Shown one piece after another: positions 1 through 8,474 of a stretch of DNA of 64,000 bases; position 1 is the first letter of the stretch; each line of letters starts with the position of its first letter. The stretch comes from an uncultured Eubacteriales bacterium (GTDB lineage: Bacteria; Bacillota; Clostridia; Oscillospirales; Oscillospiraceae): the NCBI GenBank assembly GCA_900540635.1, contig UQGU01000002.1:80886-144885 (forward strand). Reading direction: 5' to 3'. A program made the translations under genes and the position numbers. The notes below the pieces were generated by a model. The model had not been told where the DNA came from, searched no databases, and was given only the letters and a program-made list of their open reading frames with translations.

Positions 1-752
1 AAGGCGGTGGAGTAAATGCCGCTGGTGCTGTCGCCTATCATCTGCCGCAGCATGATCACGTCGCTGTGTCCAAGCAGAAGGTCTGCCAGGTTGTAGAAAA
101 TATAGGGAATGGCGAGGGGAATGCAGAAGCGCCAGAATTCCCGATTGTAGAACGTCTTTCCCTTTGCCCAGATGGAGATGCAAAGACCAAGGCCCAGAAG
201 GCCATAGACCGCGGCGATGGCGGTGATCCGGCCGTAATAGCGCTGTTCCTGGGGCAGGGCCAGGACGAACACCAGGGAGAGCCCCATGGTGGCCAGGGTG
301 GTGACCAGAGACAGGAGCATATTCCGCCCTGCCTTCATTTCATAGGTCAGCTTCCGGTTCATGAAGTTCACGCCATAGGTGCCGAAGGACTGGAAGAGCA
401 CCAGCAGAATGAAAAAGGTGGGCAGGTTCAGCGCATTGCTGATGGGCCCCAGAAACAGGAGCACCAGCGCCGCGACAACCGCAAAGCAGACAAGAGACAG
501 ACTCAGAACGCTGGACTGGTATTTGTCCTGCTCCGAAGCGGGAAATTCCACCATGGCGTTGGCCAGGGTCGCCTGGGTCTGCAATGTGGCTGCAATGGAA
601 AGAATGCTGACCCACACATTATAATTGGAGACATTTCCGTAGCCGCCGGTGCCCAGAAGCCGGGAAAACAGCGGGGCCGTAATGATGGAAATGCCATAGA
701 GCAGGCAGGTGGAGAGGATATTCAAAAAACCAACGCGGTTCCGTTTTTTCAT
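1..752 (-). CDS. Wzx-like polysaccharide flippase (3' end beyond window)
   Basis: Partial gene: the start codon (CAT at 750-752 on the plus strand) is inside the window and 250 codons are visible before the edge. The product begins MKKRNRVGFLNILSTCLLYG and shows repeated hydrophobic segments with the short polar loops of MATE/Wzx (MOP superfamily) oligosaccharide transporters, including an early LLGTGGYGNVSNYNVW stretch typical of the family. It would flip lipid-linked repeat units across the membrane. It is the last visible gene of the minus-strand EPS operon, 9 bases after the preceding glycosyltransferase. The C-terminal half cannot be judged. Confidence 0.85.
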   Translation of the reverse strand, partial: MKKRNRVGFLNILSTCLLYGISIITAPLFSRLLGTGGYGNVSNYNVWVSILSIAATLQTQATLANAMVEFPASEQDKYQSSVLSLSLVCFAVVAALVLLFLGPISNALNLPTFFILLVLFQSFGTYGVNFMNRKLTYEMKAGRNMLLSLVTTLATMGLSLVFVLALPQEQRYYGRITAIAAVYGLLGLGLCISIWAKGKTFYNREFWRFCIPLAIPYIFYNLADLLLGHSDVIMLRQMIGDSTSGIYSTA

Positions 753-761
753 GGAGCGATC

Positions 762-2021
762 CTATTCTTTGTGGGCGGCCAGGCCGGCATAGACGGCCAG
801 AAGGGCATGAAGGTTGTTTTCCGGGGAGTGGGTCTTTAGCGCCTTTTTCCGGGCGGCTGCACCCATGGCAGCGGCCTGGGAGCCCATGGCGAAGACCTGG
901 CAGATGTCTTGGGCCAGAACATAGGGGGCTGAGGACTGATACAGCAGCCCTTCCTCCGGCGCATGGAGCATGGAGGAAACGCCGCCTACATCCGCTGCAA
1001 TGCAGGGGAGTCCCAGCAGCATAGCCTCGCCGAGGACATTGGGGGAGTTTTCCATAACGGAAGGAAGCACAAAAGCATTGGCGCTCAAAAATGCCTGCTT
1101 CATTTGCTCGGCATTCAGGCATCCCAGAAAACGGACGTGATCCGTCAGGCCGTTTTTTGCGGCATAGCGGCGCAAATACCGGTGGTAGGTCTGCTCCAAT
1201 AGCTTCTGACGGCCCTGTGGGCGGAAGATATCCGGCCCGGGTACCGAGATGATGGTATCGGGATATTGCTGCAAAACCAGCTTCAGCGCCTCCAGAAGAT
1301 GATGGAAGCCCTTAATGGGCGTATCCGGGCCGGAGGCGAAGATGCTGTGCTTTTGGCACAGGTCATACTGCCACTGACCGGAATAAAAGCATTTCCGCAG
1401 GGTCTCACCGCAGTAATGATATTCCGCCTGGGGCGCCAGCATCCGGGCGGCAGCCGCATCCCAGTGGGTCCGACCGAAAATGTGCCGGGTGATGGAAAGT
1501 CCGGCGCGCTCCATGTTCCCCCTGCGGAGATAATGGCTGCGCTGCATGGCGACGTTGTCCAGCCGCAGCAGGTCCCGGGGGCTGAATCCCCGGAGGGCCC
1601 CGGCGGGAAGCCCGTCGGCATAGTGCTTTCCGCAGATGCAGCATAGACCCTGAAGGCCTACGACGGTCCTGTCCAGCAGTCCCGCTTCCCGGCAGATGCG
1701 CAGCATGGCAAGGGTATGGCTGTATTCCGTTCCCCAGATGTGGATCACGTCCGGAGAGAAGGCGCGAATTTCCTGCCGGAACAGCGGCTCCAGGGAAAGC
1801 TCATAGCGGTGCATGACGGGCTCTTCGAAAACCCGGTAGCTCAATTGCCCGAGGCTTCCCTGGCAGGCTTTGGGGCCCCGGCAAAGAACGCGGACGGTCA
1901 TCTCCGGATCCGCGAGCAGGTCCTCCAGGGTGTGGTCGATCCACAGCCCGTTCCCGGCGGTGCCGTCTATGGCCTGCTGCACGGTGCCGGGTATTAAATT
2001 GCAAAGCCACAAAAGCCGCAT
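762..2021 (-). CDS. GT4-type glycosyltransferase, EPS operon
   Basis: 419 aa, usual size for a GT-B fold family 4 glycosyltransferase. The N-terminal Rossmann half begins MRLLWLCNLIPG. The C-terminal half carries a donor-binding region with VRFLGCLNAEQM followed by LPSVMENSPNVLGEAMLLG, the E-x7-E type motif of family 4 retaining enzymes. It should add one sugar to the lipid-linked EPS repeat unit on the cytoplasmic face. The start is 4 bases downstream of the preceding gene's stop, so translation is probably coupled. Donor and acceptor sugars cannot be read from sequence. Confidence 0.85.
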   Translation of the reverse strand: MRLLWLCNLIPGTVQQAIDGTAGNGLWIDHTLEDLLADPEMTVRVLCRGPKACQGSLGQLSYRVFEEPVMHRYELSLEPLFRQEIRAFSPDVIHIWGTEYSHTLAMLRICREAGLLDRTVVGLQGLCCICGKHYADGLPAGALRGFSPRDLLRLDNVAMQRSHYLRRGNMERAGLSITRHIFGRTHWDAAAARMLAPQAEYHYCGETLRKCFYSGQWQYDLCQKHSIFASGPDTPIKGFHHLLEALKLVLQQYPDTIISVPGPDIFRPQGRQKLLEQTYHRYLRRYAAKNGLTDHVRFLGCLNAEQMKQAFLSANAFVLPSVMENSPNVLGEAMLLGLPCIAADVGGVSSMLHAPEEGLLYQSSAPYVLAQDICQVFAMGSQAAAMGAAARKKALKTHSPENNLHALLAVYAGLAAHKE

Positions 2022-2025
2022 GGTA

Positions 2026-3186
2026 TCAGTTCCTTTCGGTGGATTCCAGCATGGTCAGGATCTTCTCTGCCTGGACCACATTGTTTCGGGTCTCCAGGAC
2101 GAAGCGCCTTGCCTGAAGGCCCTGCTGCATCAGTTCCTCGTCAGACCGGGAGAGTACCTCCCGCAAGGCATCGGCAACGCCTTCGGGGGTCTCCTTCCGG
2201 ATGAGATTGACATAGGGGAGATATTCCCTTGGCATTCCCGGCAGGTCCGTGGTCAGCACCGGCGTGCCGGAGGCCATATATTCCATGGTTTTGGAGGGAA
2301 AGGAGTATTTCACGAACTCGGCATCGGTTGGCCGCGGGTTGACCAGCAGCGTAGCCTCCATTTCCTTTTCCACGATCTCGCTGCTGAGCAGCATCCCGCC
2401 GTATCGGATCCGGGGGTCATCCAGCGCTTTCAGGTCTTCCACATAGTCCCCGGGACCGTAGATGACCAGCTGGGTATCCGGCAGATCGGCCAGAAGGAAA
2501 CCCTTCACCAGGTTTTCCAGGCCGTAGATCTTTTGAACGCTTCCTGCGTACAGGCAGATGCGGGGATGCTGTTTCCTGTCGGCCAAGGGCTGCCTGCTGG
2601 CCATTGCAATGTCAGCGTGGCCCTCCAGAATGACATAGGGCTTTCCTGTGGGATTGACTCGGGCATTCATCTGCTCCGTCAGCAGTACATAGTCGGTGCA
2701 TCCGGCGATGACCCGGTTGGTCAGGCTCCGGTAGAGTTTGCTGTAGCCAAGCATATCCGGCAGGTCCGTGATGATGCCTACGCACCGGCAGCCCTTTTTC
2801 CGGGCGGCCAGCTGGGCAAACAGAGCGGTGGTGCAGTTCAGGCAGTCTACAAAGACAACGCTGTCCGGCCTTGCCAGCTTGCAGACCATGGAGTAAACCT
2901 GCCGGGCCCCGGAGAGAATCTTGCGGATCGGGTTTCGGTAGGCCACTGCGTACTGATAGCGGGCCCCGCCCTCTTCCTCCGGCGATAGGGCCAGGGAGGC
3001 GGTATCCATGAGACTGCGGTTCAGCGGCAGCGTCGCTGCCACGTCCACGGCGACATGACTGGCAAGACCTTCAATCAGCAGACGGTGGTATTTTTGACTC
3101 TGAAAGGCAGGCTTTTGGGCTGTATCGGAGAATAGCTGCCGATAGGTCTTTTCAGAGCAGGTTGTCACGGCATAAATGATGTGCAT
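2026..3186 (-). CDS. glycosyltransferase, GT4-like, EPS operon
   Basis: 386 aa, GT-B-like. The N-terminus MHIIYAVTTCSEKTYRQ is followed by a nucleotide-sugar half with RICLYAGSVQKIYGLENLV and LVIYGPGD; the C-terminal half has FPSKTMEYMASGTPVLTTDLPGMP, a typical family 4 donor-site segment in which the first Glu of the E-x7-E motif is less obvious than in its neighbour. It lies 21 bases after the Wzy-like gene and 4 bases before the next glycosyltransferase. Specificity is unknown. Confidence 0.8.
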   Translation of the reverse strand: MHIIYAVTTCSEKTYRQLFSDTAQKPAFQSQKYHRLLIEGLASHVAVDVAATLPLNRSLMDTASLALSPEEEGGARYQYAVAYRNPIRKILSGARQVYSMVCKLARPDSVVFVDCLNCTTALFAQLAARKKGCRCVGIITDLPDMLGYSKLYRSLTNRVIAGCTDYVLLTEQMNARVNPTGKPYVILEGHADIAMASRQPLADRKQHPRICLYAGSVQKIYGLENLVKGFLLADLPDTQLVIYGPGDYVEDLKALDDPRIRYGGMLLSSEIVEKEMEATLLVNPRPTDAEFVKYSFPSKTMEYMASGTPVLTTDLPGMPREYLPYVNLIRKETPEGVADALREVLSRSDEELMQQGLQARRFVLETRNNVVQAEKILTMLESTERN

Positions 3187-3207
3187 AGTACCTCCCGACC
3201 CGGAGGC

Positions 3208-4476
3208 TTAAGCCTGCTCCGGGATGGATGCGTTCTTTTTGGGCAGCCGGTCGAGCAGAAGCTCCACGCATTCGATCAGCGCCAGAATGGGGAAGATCCA
3301 GAAATAGGGATCGGAGATCAGATTCTGGGTGTTGAAGGTAATGGCCAGCGCCAGCAGGCACAGCAGCTTTGTGGTCCAGTGCCCCTTGCCCCGAAGGACC
3401 AGACAGAGCCATGCAATTACATGGAGCCAGCCGCTGAAAATGCCCAGGATGGCAAACAGAATGGTGGTGGAGCTGGTGTTGTCGGGGATGATCTCCAGAA
3501 CGTAGGCAACCTCTCTTCCAACCCTGGGCCGGAAGGAGAGCAGATGCAGATTGATATGGATGCTCTCGAATCGGTCGTCGAAGGAGGGATTTCCCGGCGT
3601 TACCTTCTGGACCATATACAGCAGGGTGGTATACAGCGGGGGCTTCCGAATGAAAAGCCAGGCAAGAAACGCTGCGCCCAGAATGAAGGCGACCGCCGTC
3701 AGAAGTTTGCCGAGAGGGCTGCGGTAGAGCTTTTTTTCAAAGTAAACGGTCACCAGCAGCACCGCCATGGCTGCAATGGCACCGGTGGAGAAGGTGCTCA
3801 GCAGTGCCAGGCAAAGAATGCCGCAGCAGCACCACATATGGAGTTCCTTTTCCCATGCCACGTGGTAGAAGCAGAGATACAGTGCCAGGAACAGGAAGAA
3901 CTGGTAAACGCCCGGCTCCCGGAAAATGCCGAAATTCCGGTCCCGGACCATGGTTTTCGGCACAAAAGCCAGAATATAATTGTAAAATTCGCCGCCGTAG
4001 GCATTGGCAAAGACAGGCGGCGTCAGGATGTTCCGGTCCGCCAGAGGCCGCAGCGCAAAAGCCGCCAGGGAATACACGGCAAGAACTGCCATTACGATGC
4101 AGAAGCCTTTTCCGGCCTGGGCACAGGTGACAAAATAGGAGAAGAATACCCCCAGCAGGATGCTCAGCAGGATGCTGAAATACATCATCTGCCAGTCCCT
4201 CTTTATGCACATGGGTATGAGGATGGCAGCAGCGAACAGCAGCGCCAGCAGAACACGGTAGTTCAGGACGATCTGCAAAAGGTGCCTGCGCTGGTAAATC
4301 AGAAACACCGCCAAGGCCGCCAGGGTAATGCCCAGACTGAAAAACTGTGCCTTATAAAAGCCCAGCAGGTAGTAGGATACCTGGCTGACCCGGCAGAGAT
4401 AGAGGATCAGAAACAAATACAGCCCGAAAAGTACCTTATAGGCTGGTTTCTGGGGAAAGGGAAATCGATCGGTCAT
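3208..4476 (-). CDS. Wzy/O-antigen-ligase-like membrane polymerase
   Basis: 422 aa, almost wholly hydrophobic with about ten predicted membrane segments, for example KVLFGLYLFLILYLC at the N-terminus, plus a larger extracytoplasmic loop after residue about 180 where the catalytic loop of Wzy/WaaL proteins lies (FRPRVGREVAYVLEIIPDN region). Position among glycosyltransferases and a flippase supports a repeat-unit polymerase. The start overlaps the stop of the upstream glycosyltransferase by 4 bases (ATGA). Wzy proteins share little sequence, so this rests on topology and context. Confidence 0.75.
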   Translation of the reverse strand: MTDRFPFPQKPAYKVLFGLYLFLILYLCRVSQVSYYLLGFYKAQFFSLGITLAALAVFLIYQRRHLLQIVLNYRVLLALLFAAAILIPMCIKRDWQMMYFSILLSILLGVFFSYFVTCAQAGKGFCIVMAVLAVYSLAAFALRPLADRNILTPPVFANAYGGEFYNYILAFVPKTMVRDRNFGIFREPGVYQFFLFLALYLCFYHVAWEKELHMWCCCGILCLALLSTFSTGAIAAMAVLLVTVYFEKKLYRSPLGKLLTAVAFILGAAFLAWLFIRKPPLYTTLLYMVQKVTPGNPSFDDRFESIHINLHLLSFRPRVGREVAYVLEIIPDNTSSTTILFAILGIFSGWLHVIAWLCLVLRGKGHWTTKLLCLLALAITFNTQNLISDPYFWIFPILALIECVELLLDRLPKKNASIPEQA

Positions 4477-5576
4477 ATTTCCTCCCGGCGCATAAGCGCC
4501 ACAATGGCAGAGGTCAGATGCTCCGCGCCACGAGGGACGGCTACCCCACCGTGGGCCTCGGCTACCTCCTGGCAGGCGGTGCCCTGATAGACGATTGGGG
4601 TGGTACCGCAGCAGGCGGCCTCCAGAACGGTCATGCCGAAGGTCTCCTCCACACTGGGGCAGACATAGACGTCGGCAGCGGTGTAAATTTGCGCCAGGGT
4701 GCGGCTGTCCGGGGTCCGGGGCAGCCCCAGAACGCCGGCAGGAAGCTTTTGAATCTGTTTCTCCGGCAATCCAACGAGCACAATGCGGCAGCTCTCCGGC
4801 AGCAGTGCGGCAAGGGCAAGAAAGTCCGCAAGCCCTTTTCGGGGCTCCCAGACATTTGCAACGCCCAGTACGAGAAAGCTGCCCTCCAGTCCCATCCGCT
4901 GCCGGAAATCACTTTTTGTCGGGTGAAAAACGCCGGTATCTACCTTGTTGGGTACGACCCGGATGGGATAATCCTTCAGGAAACTCTCCCGGACAAGGTT
5001 TGCCAGCCACTCGGAGGGGACCTCCAGGGAAAGGTTTTCAATACCGGTAAAGAGCGCCTTCTTCCGCAGATAGTTCTTTCGACTGGCATCCAGAAGGGCC
5101 TTGGGATATACGTTTTTCTGAGGGCAACTGCCACAGCAGGTTTTCCACTTTTCGCAGCCCACTGCGGAAAAATAGGGACAGTTCCCGGTGAAGGCCCAGC
5201 AGTCGTGCAGGGTCCAGATGATCTGCTTCCCGCAGCTGCGCAGATAATCAAACAAAAGTCCTACGTGAATATAGTACCCGTGCAGATTGTGCAGCCAGAT
5301 CACATCCGGGTCATATTCCCGGACCTGCCGGAGAAAACGGGCCGTGGCTGCCCGGGAGCCGAAGCCGCCGGTGCCGAAGATGCGGTGGCAGAGGGCGTGA
5401 AACCGGTAGTCCCAGGGACTTCCGATGGCTATGGTGGGCACACCGCACTGTGTAGCCTGCCGCCCATAGGCGATGCGGCAGGTGTGGCCCTGCTGCTCCA
5501 GCCGCTCACAGGCGGACAAAATGATTCTGCCGGTGCTGCCGAAGCCGGCGACGGAATTGATAAACAGATATTTCAT
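4473..5576 (-). CDS. glycosyltransferase (WcaL/GT4 type), EPS operon
   Basis: 367 aa using the ATG at 5574-5576 (MKYLFINSVAGFGSTGR), which overlaps the upstream stop as ATGA; a longer reading frame exists upstream but would run deep into the preceding gene. The protein has the TLHDCWAFTGNCPYF motif common to one branch of GT4 enzymes acting on polysaccharide units, then a Cys-rich patch (GCEKWKTCCGSCPQ), and a donor-site ETFGMTVLEAACCGTTPIV with the E-x7-E pattern. The Cys cluster may bind a metal; that is inference. Likely adds a sugar to the growing repeat unit. Confidence 0.85.
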   Translation of the reverse strand: MKYLFINSVAGFGSTGRIILSACERLEQQGHTCRIAYGRQATQCGVPTIAIGSPWDYRFHALCHRIFGTGGFGSRAATARFLRQVREYDPDVIWLHNLHGYYIHVGLLFDYLRSCGKQIIWTLHDCWAFTGNCPYFSAVGCEKWKTCCGSCPQKNVYPKALLDASRKNYLRKKALFTGIENLSLEVPSEWLANLVRESFLKDYPIRVVPNKVDTGVFHPTKSDFRQRMGLEGSFLVLGVANVWEPRKGLADFLALAALLPESCRIVLVGLPEKQIQKLPAGVLGLPRTPDSRTLAQIYTAADVYVCPSVEETFGMTVLEAACCGTTPIVYQGTACQEVAEAHGGVAVPRGAEHLTSAIVALMRREEI

Positions 5577-6799
5577 GTGTCCTCCTTGCCGAGAAGCTCC
5601 CGGAAGAGGCGGACATATTGGGCGGTGCAGATGTCCGGTGTATATCTGCGGAGATAGAGCTCTCTGCATTTTTGAGACATGGCGCGGCACCCCTCCGGGT
5701 CTGCCGCCATGCCGCGGAGCAGATCCGCGAGGCGTTGACATTCTCCGTTTTTCAAATGCACGCCAGCCCCGCCCTCAATATCCGCAACAATGTCGCTGTC
5801 GTCCATGATGGCAATCAGGGGAATGCCCTCCATCATATAGCTGTAGGTCTTGCTGGGAACGCACAGGCCGGTGGTGCCGCGTTCCAGGGAAATGAGTGCG
5901 GCCCCGCTGATCTGCAGAGCATCCCGGTAGTCCTTGCCGTGGAGATAGTCCAGAACCCGGGCGTTTTTCAGCCCCTCCCGGGCAATTGTCTGCTTCAGCG
6001 CATCCAGCTTGTTGCCGTGACCGGCAAAAAGAAAGAAGATCCCGTCGTCATCCTTCAGCAGGCGAATGGCACCGAGAATGGTGTCCACATCCTGCACCGT
6101 TCCCATGTTGCCAAAATAGGAGACCACGAATTTATTGCCCAGCGTTTCGGCAAAACGGTTGTCCGTCAGATCCCGATTCGGTTCGCCGCCGTCGGGATAC
6201 CAGTTGGGGATGACACGGATGCTGTCCGGAGAAATGGTGCGGTGCTCCGCCAAAAAGTGCTTCATTTCGGAGGAAAGGGCTACGACCCGGTCAAACCGGG
6301 GGTAGGCAACCTTGTTGATGTGCCGCATGAGCCCGGTAACGCTGCTGTCCGGGCCCAGGGCCCCGGTTTCCAAAGCCAGCTCGGGGTACAGGTCATAGGA
6401 GACAAAAACCAGCTTGCAGCCAAAAAGCGGTTTTGCCCAGGAGACGATCCAGGGCAAAATGGGCGGGTTGGAATAGACGACCAGGGTGCGGTAATCCCGC
6501 AGCTTTCCCAGGTGGGCCAGTACGGAAAGGGTGAAGGAAAAGTAATTCACGAGCCGCCCGAAGGTGTGGCTTCGGCTGGGCTGCAGATAAGAGAGCCGCT
6601 GAATGCCGACACCGGAAATTGTCTCCTTTTTGGGGACCTGGGGGCCGTTATAGTATTCCTTGGGGTAGCCGCAGAGCACGTCCACTCGGAACCCGCTATC
6701 GTGCAGTGCCTTCGCAGTGTCAAAGGGCAGCTGGGCGGAAGAGATGTACTCGGGGTGAAAGAACTGGCACAGAAAGAGAACGTCTTTTTTGGGTTTCAC
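5573..6799 (-). CDS. glycosyltransferase (WbuB/WcaI-like), EPS operon
   Basis: 408 aa. The N-terminus (LFLCQFFHPEYISSAQLPFDTAKAL ... VLCGYPKEYYNG) matches the WbuB/WcaI branch of GT4, where FxPE and a following GYP motif are characteristic. The C-terminal half has VVSYFGNMGTVQDVDTIL and FSYMMEGIPLIAIMDD-like donor-site segments. It usually transfers fucose-type or amino sugars in those relatives, but specificity cannot be assigned here. It sits 24 bases downstream of the epimerase gene and is coupled to the next gene by an ATGA overlap. Confidence 0.85.
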   Translation of the reverse strand: MKPKKDVLFLCQFFHPEYISSAQLPFDTAKALHDSGFRVDVLCGYPKEYYNGPQVPKKETISGVGIQRLSYLQPSRSHTFGRLVNYFSFTLSVLAHLGKLRDYRTLVVYSNPPILPWIVSWAKPLFGCKLVFVSYDLYPELALETGALGPDSSVTGLMRHINKVAYPRFDRVVALSSEMKHFLAEHRTISPDSIRVIPNWYPDGGEPNRDLTDNRFAETLGNKFVVSYFGNMGTVQDVDTILGAIRLLKDDDGIFFLFAGHGNKLDALKQTIAREGLKNARVLDYLHGKDYRDALQISGAALISLERGTTGLCVPSKTYSYMMEGIPLIAIMDDSDIVADIEGGAGVHLKNGECQRLADLLRGMAADPEGCRAMSQKCRELYLRRYTPDICTAQYVRLFRELLGKEDT

Positions 6800-6823
6800 G
6801 TTGGATCGAGGCTCCTTTCTGTT

Positions 6824-7696
6824 TCAGTGTTCGGATTCCCGCACGGAGGCGGCAAAGTCCCACAGGCAGTAGTCCTGGGGGTATTGACTTAAAGCAAAAT
6901 CATAGCACAGGCTGCCGAAGGCCTTGTCTACGGCAGGGGTCATGTGACGCAGCAGGGAAAGTGCCCAGCCGCAGCCGGGGACAAGGGCCACATGCCTGCC
7001 GTGCTCCCGGGCGATCTGACGAACCAGCTGTGCGGTATTGACGTATTCGGAGTTTTGGGGGCAGAAGATGCCGCCCTCGCCGCTTTGCAGCAGCAGCCGG
7101 ACCAGCTCATTCAGATTGCCCACGTAGAGCATGGACCGCCGGTTGGAGACGGCGGGGAAGCAGGGGAGCTTTCTTGCCATGGCCTCCAGAGTGCGGTAGT
7201 TCCCTTTGCAGCCCTTGCCATAGATCATGGGTGGCCGCAGAATGGCAACATGAAAACCGTCCTCCGCCAGAGCACGGAGCCCTTGCTCGGCCTTCCATTT
7301 ACTGGCACCGTAATTGTCTGCAGGGTGGATAGGGGTATCTGCGGTGATGGTAACGGTTTTTCCAAAGGGGGCGGTGCAGCCGTAGACGGCAGCAGTGGAG
7401 AGGAAGAGGAACTGTCCCACGCCCTCGGCCTTGGCCTTTTCGGCAATGGCGATGGGAAGCTGTGCATTTACCCGGTCGTACAGGCTTGCCTGCCGGGGGT
7501 CCTGCTTGTCCTGCTCCATATGCACCAGGGCTGCGGTATGATAGATGGCATCGTAGCCGTGAAAATCGGCTGCTTTCCAGGCGTCATCCCGGACGCTGAT
7601 GGAATCCACCCGAAATTCCTCCGGCCATTGCCCGAGATAGGCTGCAAGGCTCTTCCCCAAATAGCTGTTGGCACCGGTGATCAGAATGTGCTTCAT
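6824..7696 (-). CDS. NAD-dependent sugar epimerase/dehydratase (extended SDR)
   Basis: 290 aa, extended short-chain dehydrogenase fold. It has the cofactor-binding ITGANSYLGKSLA (G-x2-x-x-x-G variant) at residues 5-17, the LFLSTAAVYG segment containing the catalytic Ser/Thr, and YGASKWKAE, the Y-x3-K active site. The length is slightly short for UDP-glucose 4-epimerase. It probably makes a nucleotide sugar or a reduced 4-keto sugar for this EPS. Its start overlaps the sugar-transferase stop by 4 bases. The exact substrate is unknown. Confidence 0.85.
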   Translation of the reverse strand: MKHILITGANSYLGKSLAAYLGQWPEEFRVDSISVRDDAWKAADFHGYDAIYHTAALVHMEQDKQDPRQASLYDRVNAQLPIAIAEKAKAEGVGQFLFLSTAAVYGCTAPFGKTVTITADTPIHPADNYGASKWKAEQGLRALAEDGFHVAILRPPMIYGKGCKGNYRTLEAMARKLPCFPAVSNRRSMLYVGNLNELVRLLLQSGEGGIFCPQNSEYVNTAQLVRQIAREHGRHVALVPGCGWALSLLRHMTPAVDKAFGSLCYDFALSQYPQDYCLWDFAASVRESEH

Positions 7697-8307
7697 GCCT
7701 GGTGCTCCTTGTCCATGGCACCGGTGCCGCCCTCAACAACGCCCTTGTGCTTCAGCACGGCTGTGATGGAGCCGAAGAAGCAGCGGCAGTCAAAGGCAAA
7801 GCTGAGGTTCTGCGCATATTCGCCATCCAGTTTCGCTTTTACGTCAATGGGCAGTTCGTCCCGGCCGTTGATCTGGGCCCAGCCGGTGAGGCCGGGACGG
7901 ATATCGTTGGCACCGTACTTGTCCCGTTCTGCAATGAGATCAAACTGGTTCCACAGGGCAGGGCGGGGACCGATGACGGACATCTTTCCGGTAAAGATCT
8001 GAAAGATCTGGGGCAGCTCATCCAGAGAGGTCTTGCGCAGGAGCTTTCCCACGCTTGTGATGTATTGCTCCGGATTTTGGAGTTGATGGGTGGGTACATC
8101 GTGGGGGGTGCACATTTTCATGGTGCGGAATTTGAGGATCTGAAAGTGGGTCTTGTGCAGTCCCACACGCTTTTGGTGAAAGAAAATGGGGCCTGGGTCA
8201 TCGATTTTTATGGCAATTGCAAGAATCAGGTACAGGGGCGACAGGATGATCACGCCGCAGCCGGAGAGCAAAATATCCAGTATCCGTTTCCCAAACTTTC
8301 GATACAA
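7693..8307 (-). CDS. initiating undecaprenyl-phosphate sugar-1-phosphate transferase
   Basis: 204 aa, the short single-domain form of the polyprenyl-phosphate hexose-1-phosphate transferases (WcaJ/PglC type). An N-terminal membrane helix (ILDILLSGCGVIILSPLYLILAIAI, about residues 10-34) precedes the cytoplasmic catalytic part with KFRTMK, the ELPQIFQIFTGKMSVIGPRPAL block, and PGLTGWAQINGRDELP. It moves a sugar-phosphate from a UDP-sugar onto undecaprenyl phosphate, the first committed step of EPS assembly. It is the first gene of the operon, about 70 bases downstream of a good promoter, which fits its initiating role. Confidence 0.92.
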   Translation of the reverse strand: MYRKFGKRILDILLSGCGVIILSPLYLILAIAIKIDDPGPIFFHQKRVGLHKTHFQILKFRTMKMCTPHDVPTHQLQNPEQYITSVGKLLRKTSLDELPQIFQIFTGKMSVIGPRPALWNQFDLIAERDKYGANDIRPGLTGWAQINGRDELPIDVKAKLDGEYAQNLSFAFDCRCFFGSITAVLKHKGVVEGGTGAMDKEHQA

Positions 8308-8374
8308 GCCGATTCCTTCTTTCTCTTCGTTTCAAAACTGCGCAAAGGCAGTATTACAGCTTTCAGTAAAGATT

Positions 8375-8403
8375 AGTATACCACATACAGACTCTTTCAT
8401 CAA
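8375..8403 (-). promoter_or_regulatory. SigA-type promoter of the EPS operon
   Basis: Read on the minus strand: -35 TTGATG (8398-8403), 17-base spacer, -10 TATACT (8375-8380), with a TGG just before the -10 that gives an extended -10. It points at the sugar-transferase gene starting at 8307. Seen directly in sequence; activity is inferred. Confidence 0.75.
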
Positions 8404-8459
8404 GAAAAAGTTTCCTTATAAAGGAACTTTCCGCCTGCGGGCAAAACCGCAGACGGAAA
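8403..8459 (-). terminator. tandem hairpins ending the NahK-like gene
   Basis: Downstream of the stop at 8475 on the minus strand there is a 13-base stem with one mismatch (8447-8459 with 8428-8440), then a second short hairpin (arms around AAGTTCCTT and AAGGAAACTT) followed by a U-run at about 8403-8407. This is a probable intrinsic terminator that also insulates the EPS promoter. Confidence 0.7.
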
Positions 8460-8474
8460 TGAAAATGTATCAGC

